Shown here: in pieces, positions 10,401-16,429 of the stretch
How the letters are laid out: each line of letters begins with the position of its first letter
Position numbering within the stretch: position 1 is the first letter of the stretch
Assembly (NCBI RefSeq): GCF_003259255.1
Contig: NZ_QGOL01000006.1
Coordinates: 372,001-436,000 of the forward strand
Direction of reading: 5' to 3'
Length of the DNA stretch: 64,000 nt
DNA from: Algoriphagus litoralis
GTDB taxonomy: Bacteria > Bacteroidota > Bacteroidia > Cytophagales > Cyclobacteriaceae
Position numbers and translations under genes: made by a program
Notes under the pieces: model-generated
Told to the model about the DNA's origin: nothing
The model's database searches: none
What the model saw: the letters and a program-made list of their open reading frames with translations, nothing else

Positions 10401-10517
10401 GATGGGTAAAACTGGTGCAGCGACTGCAGCTGCTAAGCCCATCATTGAAAAGGACAAACCAAATAACAAACCCGATCGGAGCGATCTGCCTGTTTTGGAG
10501 ATTGTAAAGTTTCCCAT
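7458..10517 (-). CDS. SusC/RagA-family TonB-linked outer-membrane channel
   Basis: 1019 aa from ATG 10517 (a TTG lies 6 bp upstream). After the signal peptide come a carboxypeptidase-regulatory-like domain (GTVVDETGAPLPGAAILVKG), the SusC signature LDEMVVVGYGTQKRSDVTGA near residue 125, a plug domain with VIIRGIGSLRSGTQPLYVLDG, and a long barrel ending in a hydrophobic strand MVNLNLTF. No N-terminal anti-sigma-interacting (STN) domain is seen. Paired with SusD, it imports a bound solute using TonB energy. No regulator lies next to the pair. Confidence 0.94.
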   Translation of the reverse strand: MGNFTISKTGRSLRSGLLFGLSFSMMGLAAAVAAPVLPIETKSAFEVVTGTVVDETGAPLPGAAILVKGTTNGTISDLDGKFSIDVPSDAVLVISYLGYTPKEVPVAGLSTLAIQLEPDARQLDEMVVVGYGTQKRSDVTGAIGSVKSENFNRGVITNPVDLLQGKVAGVNITSTSGEPGANQNVIIRGIGSLRSGTQPLYVLDGFLLDNTSTGISSNPLTFLNPNDIESIDVLKDASATALYGSRASNGVIVITTKKGKSGTSQVNVSASTAWSKMSNQIDVFSADEFRRQVVAVGGALEDFNGNTNWQDELTQVGLSQDYSLSMSGANSEKFSYFASLGYQDQEGILKNSNLSRYSGKLNMNQKAFEGRLIVDYNLTASYTKNLRPSIGSTISDMLYLNPTIPAYTNGEPTLLNTNNLNPLKRYELYSDDAVNNRILGTISPSFEIFDGLTYKLNLGVDFSNTNRFQQYIPFTDVVNESNISLGTLDELIASNTNSLVENTLTYNWNNYKHNFTALAGHSYQSFLEEFRSTSATGFAANNIEPRYQDHNSTSEFPTTVSASAVKNELQSFFGRLNYVYSDKYLFTATIRADGSSKFGDNNKYGYFPSFALGWNLSKEAFMANSGIDNLKLRTSWGQTGNQEIPSKITKASFSEDRLATGSGSLNTYPIDTDGNSLDDYPYGIVFTRLANPDLQWEVSTQFDFGLDFAFLDYRLTGTLDYFNKVSSNILLEVVPADPVQPTSTYWDNIEDMKIHNSGVELALNYSNNAQSAFSYTIGGNITYIQNEVRDSPYSVLTTGAAQGAGQTGATINGYINNQPIGAFYMLQFDGIAENGLNRFVDINGDGEILDNDRSVVGSAIPKLIYGINANMSYKNFDLGLNFNGVSGNKIYNHTTMSLFTKAQLSRSNNTTDFAVQFPSESFNNSNTVSTRYLESGSFFRLNNATLGYNLRPDLIGAGNAFQNIRLSVTGQNLFVITDYSGFDPEINTGTSSGGIQTFGIDRFTYPKARTFMVNLNLTF

Positions 10518-10703
10518 GTTCAATAGGTTTAGAATGATTGATTAAGCCACGAAATTAGACATGGGAAATGCAGGAAGATGGATTTTAAGATCAAGTGATT
10601 GTGAACTTACTTCGAGAAAAATTTTAAAAAAGACCCCCGTATTTGACAAAAGTTTGATTTTTAGATTAGGAAAATGTTAAGTCGGATTTTTAAGCCTGGA
10701 ATG

Positions 10704-10759
10704 GGGTTAAGGGTTGAGGGTTAAGCGTTAAAGGTTCAGGGTTAAAGGTTAAGGGTTGT
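10704..10759. repeat. Heptanucleotide array, consensus GGGTTAA
   Basis: Eight consecutive 7-mers: GGGTTAA, GGGTTGA, GGGTTAA, GCGTTAA, AGGTTCA, GGGTTAA, AGGTTAA, GGGTTGT. Phase is kept without any slip. Confidence 0.85.
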
Positions 10760-10890
10760 GGAGGTGGTTATTTTCGCCTGGCCTTCGATCCGAAAGGATC
10801 TGATCGCCTACTTTGAAGATCGTTTTAACCAAACTGACACAGTTTAATGAACACTCCCGAGGAGGAAAAAGGGGAAATTCAATAAAAACC

Positions 10891-10946
10891 CCAATTCTTA
10901 ATTCTTAATTCATCATTCTCAATTCAACACTCCCAATTCCTTATTC
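10891..10946. repeat. Heptanucleotide array, consensus NNNATTC
   Basis: Eight consecutive 7-mers: CCAATTC, TTAATTC, TTAATTC, ATCATTC, TCAATTC, AACACTC, CCAATTC, CTTATTC. Read on the other strand it is GAATNNN, the same type as the GAATGTT units at 35.1 kb. Confidence 0.8.
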
Positions 10947-11046
10947 CTTTTTTGAAAACTTGCGGATCGGCAGGGGAATTGCTAAACTTCGCACTGCATG
11001 TTTTCAGCACCCTTTTCTATCCCCGCTTAAATTCCTTTCAGCCAAA

Positions 11047-12036
11047 ATGCAATCCGGAATCTTTACTATCAGCCTCGACTTCGAACTCCTCTGGGGAATT
11101 TTTGACAAGGTCGGCACAGCCTATAAGCCTGCCTATTTCTCAAATACCCGGGCCATTATCCCAAGAATGCTGGAGCTTTTTGGCCAAAACAAAATCTCGG
11201 TCACCTGGGCAACTGTAGGAATGCTTTTCGCAGAAAATGAAGAGGAGTGGAAATCCTATTCCCCTGAGTTTCTACCCTCCTATCGGGACAAGAAACTGTC
11301 AGCCTACGAATGGGCTAAAGTTCACGGGATCCGTCCAGAGGTTCATTTTGCACCGGAACTGATCCGGGAGATCATCAACACACCTTTTCAGGAACTTGGC
11401 TCACATAGTTTTGCACATTATTATACCCTCATGCGGGGTCAGAGTCCGGAACAATTCCGACAGGATCTTCAATCCACTCAACGGATCGCTCAAGAAAAAT
11501 TCGGAGTACAGCTCCAGTCCCTGGTATTCCCAAGAAATCATGTAAATGAACTCTATCTCGGCATCTGCTTGGAAGAGGGATATGAGTACGTCAGAGGAAA
11601 TCCTAAAAACTGGTATTGGCAGGAAACTCAGCACGAAAGCTGGAGCAAAAAGTGGTTTCGCTCAGCGGATTGCTTCTTTGAAATGGGTGGAAAGACAAGT
11701 TATTCCATTGATGAGGTCCGCATTTTTGACCATGAACCCATTATCCTGCCTGCTTCGCGTATCCTGCGGCCACATGCCGTAGGCAACCCACTTTTCAACC
11801 AAGTGCGACTCCGAAGAATCTTAAGTGAAATGGAATATGCGGCCAAAAAAAGAGAAGTTTACCATCTCTGGTGGCATCCGCATAATTTTGGACACTCCCC
11901 GGAGGCTTCCTTTCAGGAATTAATCCAGATTTTGGATCACTTTGGAGAATTGAAATCAAAGTATGGCATGATCAGTATGCACATGGAACGATTGGGCGAG
12001 CAGGTGAAGCAAATCATGGTTCCCCAGACAGTTTAA
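11047..12036 (+). CDS. Polysaccharide deacetylase (NodB-like) family protein
   Basis: 329 aa from ATG 11047; an upstream in-frame start at 10960 would add 29 residues lacking family similarity. The N-terminus FTISLDFELLWG carries the acidic first motif of these deacetylases, and ELGSHSFAHYY supplies the two metal-binding His (HxxxH). LVFPRNHVN and HLWWHPHNFG match the later conserved motifs. No signal peptide is visible, so a cytoplasmic role on a lipid-linked or nascent sugar is possible. The gene is followed 62 bp later by a glycosyltransferase, which suggests both act in one polysaccharide or glycolipid pathway. The substrate is unknown. Confidence 0.82.
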   Translation: MQSGIFTISLDFELLWGIFDKVGTAYKPAYFSNTRAIIPRMLELFGQNKISVTWATVGMLFAENEEEWKSYSPEFLPSYRDKKLSAYEWAKVHGIRPEVHFAPELIREIINTPFQELGSHSFAHYYTLMRGQSPEQFRQDLQSTQRIAQEKFGVQLQSLVFPRNHVNELYLGICLEEGYEYVRGNPKNWYWQETQHESWSKKWFRSADCFFEMGGKTSYSIDEVRIFDHEPIILPASRILRPHAVGNPLFNQVRLRRILSEMEYAAKKREVYHLWWHPHNFGHSPEASFQELIQILDHFGELKSKYGMISMHMERLGEQVKQIMVPQTV

Positions 12037-12098
12037 TTCCCATACAGTCAAAAGACTTTCCTAGATCCAGCTGAAAGCATTCCGATCCTGAGTAGTTT

Positions 12099-13517
12099 AT
12101 GAAGCCTGCGCAAGGATACTTTAATGAAAAATCCCCAATTTCGCCCCACCATACTTCAGTCAACTTGTCCGATAAACGAATTAAAGTCCTCCACCTGATT
12201 AAAAGCCTTGGCCGTGGAGGTGCAGAGAAACTCATTCCTGAAACAGCCTTGATTCATGACAGGGAAAAGTTTGAATTTCACTGCCTCTATTTTTATCAAC
12301 AGAAGCAAAACATCGTCGACGAGCTCGAGGCTGCGGGGATTCAGGTTCATTTGATTCCTTCCGGCAACTTAGGCTTGTTTTTTCAGGTAAAAAAGGTGAA
12401 GGAATTTGTCGAATCTCAACAATTTGACATCCTGCATGCACATTTACCTTGGGCAGGAATATTGGCAAGGTTTGTTGGCCAAAGGCTGGCTATCCCTATT
12501 GTTTACACCGAACACAACACCTGGGAGCGATACAATAGACTTTCCTACTGGGGAAATCGACTCACCTTCAAGCACCAGGATGTAGCCATCGCCGTATCCA
12601 ATGAGGTAGCGCTCTCCATGCAACTCAACTCTATTTTTGACCCCTACAAGCGGGGAGGAAGGCTCCATGTCAAAGTGGTTCAGAACGGGGTAAACACAGA
12701 GGAGTTTAGACGAGAAGTACGAGGTACGAGGTACGAAGGTGGAGATGCGAGGGACGAAGGGCGAGAGACGAAGGGCGAGGGACGAGATTGGAATTCAGAG
12801 GTAGAGGAGATCCAAGACCCGACACTGAGATCCGAGAATCGAGCCGATACAACTGGAACCAGGGAAGTCCAAAAATCCGAGAACCGAAATGGTGCCTTCT
12901 CCCGATCATCTTCAGTCCACAAAATTCAGCATGAAGATCTCCGTCGAAAGCTGGGTATTCCAGATTCCGCACCTGTGATAGGCAAAGTTGCTGTTTTCCG
13001 AACCCAAAAACGGCTTTGGCTTTGGATAGATGTTGCCTTGCGAATTTTGGAAAAACATCCTCATGTCCACTTTTTGCTTGTAGGAGATGGAGAATGGAAA
13101 GCCCGAATCGAAAAACAAATTCAGGAATCCGGCAAAGGGGAGCATTTTCATTTGGTGGGAGTACAAAAGCATGTCATTCCTTACCTGAGCCTGATGGACA
13201 TTTACTTGAGCAGTTCCGAATTTGAAGGATTACCCATCGCGATGCTGGAGGCAATGTCCTGCGAGGTGCCGGTGGTTTCCACCCGTGCAGGAGGTATCGG
13301 AGAAGTGGTGCAGCATGGAGTACAGGGATATCTTACAGAGATTGAAGATTGGGAAAAACTGGAGGAGTATTGCCTCCGACTACTTACAAATCAAGAACTT
13401 CATCAAGAGATGGCATTGGCAGCACGGGAGCGTGTGATTGAGAAGTTTTCTATGGTCAGGATGGTCCGTGAGTTGGAGGGGATTTACAGGGAAGTAAGCA
13501 GATTGGGGAAAAAGTAA
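12099..13517 (+). CDS. Glycosyltransferase family 4-like, with low-complexity in-frame insertion
   Basis: 472 aa; ATG 12099 is used, though a start nearer the first strand (KRIKVLHLIKSLGRGGAEK) is possible. The GT-B fold is clear: the glycine-rich N-terminal loop GRGGAEK, HAHLPWAG, YTEHNTWERYN, VVQNGVNTEEF at the domain junction, the nucleotide-sugar motif SSEFEGLPIAMLEAMSCEVPVV, and a C-terminal helix. Between VNTEEF and LRRKLGIPDSAPVIGKV, where family members normally have a short linker, there are about 70 extra residues (roughly 204-275) rich in Arg, Glu, Gly and Asp. Their DNA is a seven-base-period array plus degenerate flanking sequence. The insertion keeps the frame. It likely acts in surface polysaccharide synthesis with the upstream deacetylase; donor and acceptor are unknown. 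Confidence 0.85.
   Translation: MKPAQGYFNEKSPISPHHTSVNLSDKRIKVLHLIKSLGRGGAEKLIPETALIHDREKFEFHCLYFYQQKQNIVDELEAAGIQVHLIPSGNLGLFFQVKKVKEFVESQQFDILHAHLPWAGILARFVGQRLAIPIVYTEHNTWERYNRLSYWGNRLTFKHQDVAIAVSNEVALSMQLNSIFDPYKRGGRLHVKVVQNGVNTEEFRREVRGTRYEGGDARDEGRETKGEGRDWNSEVEEIQDPTLRSENRADTTGTREVQKSENRNGAFSRSSSVHKIQHEDLRRKLGIPDSAPVIGKVAVFRTQKRLWLWIDVALRILEKHPHVHFLLVGDGEWKARIEKQIQESGKGEHFHLVGVQKHVIPYLSLMDIYLSSSEFEGLPIAMLEAMSCEVPVVSTRAGGIGEVVQHGVQGYLTEIEDWEKLEEYCLRLLTNQELHQEMALAARERVIEKFSMVRMVRELEGIYREVSRLGKK
12710..12786. repeat. Heptanucleotide array inside the glycosyltransferase gene
   Basis: Eleven consecutive 7-mers in phase (ACGAGAA, GTACGAG, GTACGAG, GTACGAA, GGTGGAG, ATGCGAG, GGACGAA, GGGCGAG, AGACGAA, GGGCGAG, GGACGAG). 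Three units make 21 bases, so the peptide repeats every seven residues: REVRGTR, YEGGDAR, DEGRETK. Less regular sequence continues to about 12920. Confidence 0.9.
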
Positions 13518-14012
13518 TTAATAACCATGCTAAGTCCAGCTTCTGGAGAAGCAGGACAGGTGAAAGCGTAGCGTAAGTGCGCCAGATCGGGAAGGTAAAA
13601 AATGACCAGAAGTTTCCAACCTCGGCCCAGAAACAAGGTGAGGACATAATGGTCCACGCCGAGTAGTGATTTAAAAATAGTCGAAGAAAATCCTTTTAAC
13701 CTTGTAGTAAAATCCACCGAAATTCTTTGCGACAGGCTCCTCTCCACTTTGATTTAACTGTTTATACTGCATAAACACCCCGGTTAAAACGAAGGTTGTG
13801 GAAGAAAATCACCGATACGAGAACTTTACCCATGGAACCCTACCAAGCAAGAATTAACTTGAAATTAGGTATTTACAAAGTGCAGAAATAGTTGATACCA
13901 AGAGTCAATTTGAAATGAGGAAATTCAAAAAGCTGCAAATCCGAAAATATGTAAATGACAATTCAACTGTTAAATGACCGACTTTTAAGGGAGCCTACAG
14001 ACAAGTAGACAA
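13518..14012. other. Intergenic region with a dispersed repeat
   Basis: No gene is supported. The segment at 13594-13663 resembles 35281-35350. The remainder is AT-rich without recognisable features, and no terminator was seen after the glycosyltransferase. Confidence 0.55.
13594..13663. repeat. Dispersed intergenic repeat, copy 1
   Basis: About 70 bp that align by eye to 35281-35350 (shared blocks GGTAAAA, ATGACCA, ACCTCGGC, CAGA, GTGAGGA, GCCGAG). Both copies contain CTCGGC and GCCGAG about 31 bases apart, able to form a stem. Confidence 0.6.
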
Positions 14013-14522
14013 TCAGATCGTGACTCCATTTTCAAGTTCCCAACAATTTCCATAAACATCCGAATAGATGACTTTAAGCTTGAGCTCTGCACTTTCTCAC
14101 TTTGAAATATATTCCTGAATCAACGAATCCGGCAGGTCGATCGTCAAGGTGGCTATGCTTTCTCCGGATTTAAAGACGTAATCTTTGGCTATCGCACTGT
14201 ACCCTACCCCTTTGGTCCCAGCTCCAAAAATAGCCGTGAAAGCTTCCCGAGTACTTTTGAAGCTTTTCCCTTGATAGGTGTAGGAAAAGTCCTTGATGAT
14301 GGCAGGTCCTACCCCTTTATTTTCAAGTCCATAACTATAGCTATCGCCAGAAAAAAAAGTGGTCAATTGCATGTATGGCCAAACCGTTGCCCTTTGCTGC
14401 TCCTTGAAAATAGTCGTCTGAATGATCGACACGATCAAGGCCGAAGCACTTAGAAATACCGCTGAAAGCCCCAAAAGGACATTGACGTCAATCTTGAATT
14501 TTTTCTTGCCAACTTTTTTCAT
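14013..14522 (-). pseudogene. Small membrane-anchored protein interrupted by an in-frame TGA
   Basis: The open frame from ATG 14522 stops at TGA 14097-14099 (141 aa). It has a Lys-rich start, one membrane helix (residues about 14-35) and a periplasmic-looking domain. Reading on in the same frame gives 27 more residues to TGA 14013, including LKLKVIYSDVYGN. The intact paralogue at 38544-39128 has LTWKITYSSVYGE at the same distance, and the alignment across the stop needs no gap (the stop sits opposite a Leu). Both share IIxEQQ plus PYL, and NxGxGPAI. This is best read as a nonsense mutation in a once longer gene; a sequencing error or a functional shortened protein cannot be excluded. The biochemical role is unknown. 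Confidence 0.7.
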
Positions 14523-14651
14523 CCTAATTCCAGTTGATTTATTAAGTGTTCCTGAAAAGTTTCGAATGGTTACCGGGTTTTATTATTTCCATGAAAATTT
14601 TACGTCATTCCGTCACGAGTACGTTCGTTTTCTTTTCTAGCGCATTGTTTT

Positions 14652-16067
14652 TTATCTTCTTCGCAGGTCTTTTAAAATAAACTCCATCCACTCTCCCTGA
14701 GGTAGATCGATGAGGACATCCGGGGTGAAGCCTGTCTCATCTATGGGTTCTCGATCCGTCCAGCTCGATTTTGCGATCGGAATGGTCAGGTAATAGGCTT
14801 CGTAGGGAAGTGGCGTGGGATTTGACATGCCTTCGTAATCCATCATTCCAAAAGTGCGCATTCCATAGCTGGTCGTCTTTTGGCTTTGCTTGGCCAACTG
14901 AAAGAAGTATTCGGCCGAACTTCCAGAAAAGTCATCCACGACCAGTGCCACCTTTCTCGGATACTTCATCACCGAATCCAAAGGGAAAGTGACACCTGGC
15001 ACGGGATAAAACTCCTCTTGGGTAATAGGAAGTTCTTGATAGGCTTTCCTGTATTGCGACAGGACTTCCTCAGGGAAATATTTTTGGTAATCCTCCGGAA
15101 TGGGATTGGTGACGAAAGGCTCCAAATCTTGGAGTTTCAGCTGCACATTTTCAGGTGTCACTCGGAGGAAGGACGGATGCTGCACCACAGGCTGGGTCAT
15201 CAGGTAGGGCAAGAAAAACACCCAACCGGTATTTCCTCCAAGATTGCCAGTAAGATCTACCACCAGGTATTCCGTCGCACGGATCGTTGAATCATGCAAT
15301 GCCACCAACTGTTGGATGGCGCTGTCGTTATTTTTGAAAGTGGGAATTTTAAGATAACTAACATCCGGGGCCAATTTTCGAAAAGTCAACCCATTATTAT
15401 TTTCAAGCCAGGTAGCAAGCTCAGATTTTTCAGCCAGATTCATTTCCTGAGGGTATACTTTGCCCCAAAGTGCCTGATTTCCCAATCGGAGTAAGTTTCC
15501 GATTTGCTTAGCAGGCAGCGTGGTAGTCATGAAAGAATCATAGGATTTGAGCAGGTACTTTTCTCCATCAGGAGTCAGCGTGAAATAGACAAACCCTACC
15601 GGAAAAGGATCGGAAGACTCAATTTTGATCCCCTGAAAATTACCCTCATTGCCTTGAATGATTGCAATCTTAGATAATCCGTCCGGGCTTACCCAAAAGC
15701 CCTCCAAGGCAGAGTTGGATTTGATTTCAAACCTTTCAGGAGTAAACTCAACCACGGTACTATCGTAGTCTTGCTCTTCATAGTAGGACAGGATAAAGTG
15801 TTTGTCCCGGAAGAAATCGACATATTCCTTCAGGAGATAAAAGCATTTTTTGGGATCGAATTCAGTCCGAGCTTTATTCTGTAGTTGATCTTTAAGGAGT
15901 TGGTAAGTAGGTTTGCTTGCATCAGTTACCTTGGCGGGGTATCCGGCATAGTTTACCTCAGTTTTTTCAATCGTTATCTCCAAATTTTCAAGACAATTGC
16001 AGGAGTTTTCTTGGGAAAACGCAGTAAGTGTAATCCAGAAGAAAAGGAAGGCTAAAATTGGTTTCAT
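14652..16067 (-). CDS. S41 family (C-terminal-processing-like) serine peptidase, exported
   Basis: 471 aa from ATG 16067, which begins the signal peptide MKPILAFLFFWITLTAFSQ; an upstream in-frame ATG at 16106 would put 13 residues before it. S41 motifs are present: VVDLTGNLGGNTGW (substrate-binding strand), VALVVDDFSGSSAEYF with the predicted nucleophilic Ser in GSSAE, and the end block ETGFTPDVLIDLP. No PDZ domain is evident. Such proteins without PDZ are common exported hydrolases in Bacteroidota and their substrates are mostly unknown. The gene stands alone: its upstream neighbour is divergent and its downstream one is the interrupted membrane protein gene. Confidence 0.82.
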   Translation of the reverse strand: MKPILAFLFFWITLTAFSQENSCNCLENLEITIEKTEVNYAGYPAKVTDASKPTYQLLKDQLQNKARTEFDPKKCFYLLKEYVDFFRDKHFILSYYEEQDYDSTVVEFTPERFEIKSNSALEGFWVSPDGLSKIAIIQGNEGNFQGIKIESSDPFPVGFVYFTLTPDGEKYLLKSYDSFMTTTLPAKQIGNLLRLGNQALWGKVYPQEMNLAEKSELATWLENNNGLTFRKLAPDVSYLKIPTFKNNDSAIQQLVALHDSTIRATEYLVVDLTGNLGGNTGWVFFLPYLMTQPVVQHPSFLRVTPENVQLKLQDLEPFVTNPIPEDYQKYFPEEVLSQYRKAYQELPITQEEFYPVPGVTFPLDSVMKYPRKVALVVDDFSGSSAEYFFQLAKQSQKTTSYGMRTFGMMDYEGMSNPTPLPYEAYYLTIPIAKSSWTDREPIDETGFTPDVLIDLPQGEWMEFILKDLRRR

Positions 16068-16429
16068 TGAGTGAATCAAAGGGTTTAATTGAAAAGATTC
16101 AGACACTTCGAAAATAGAAAAAGCGATGGATTCAAACCATCATGCCAAAAATAAACTGCCAATAAAATAGGAGTTACACTGGATCAATTTCTAGTACCGA
16201 CAATCTTTCTCCAAAGATGAATCCAGCCACCTAAAGCGCCTAATCCTCGCAAATGAAAGGCAAACTGGATTGACTTGAATCTTGATCACCTCCTTGTTCG
16301 GAAATCCAAAAAAATCATTTTTTTCTGTTTTCCCTGTTCACCTTTTTGATTTTTTCAGATATGAAGATGGATCGGCCTTCTTTGGATGAATGCTGAATAC
16401 CTTTTTCCCACCTTCCAAACTCAACCGCC
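16068..16429. other. Divergent intergenic region, no feature seen
   Basis: 362 bp between the S41 peptidase (minus) and the large lipoprotein gene (plus). No repeat, gene or convincing promoter was found. Confidence 0.5.

Larger units (their letters stand above)
10518..11046. other. Divergent intergenic region with heptamer arrays
   Basis: 529 bp between susC (minus) and the deacetylase gene (plus). No gene and no clear promoter was found. It contains two separate seven-base-period arrays (10704-10759 and 10891-10946). The roughly 180 bp next to susC are AT-rich and would have to hold the susC promoter. Confidence 0.6.

Noticed and set aside
10704-10759. GGGTTA-like repeat reminiscent of a telomere
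   Set aside because: Only eight units of a seven-base motif, inside a bacterial intergenic region next to another heptamer array; telomere function does not apply.
12680-12972. Ser/Arg/Pro-rich frames on the minus strand at 12.7-12.9 kb
   Set aside because: These are reverse-strand readings of the heptamer array in the glycosyltransferase gene, not genes.
13456-13747. Minus-strand frames after the glycosyltransferase gene
   Set aside because: They coincide with the dispersed repeat and show no family similarity or sensible start.
14097-14099. In-frame TGA as a selenocysteine codon
   Set aside because: The paralogue has Leu at that place, no selenocysteine machinery is seen, and the protein has no redox-active family motif. 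A nonsense change is simpler.
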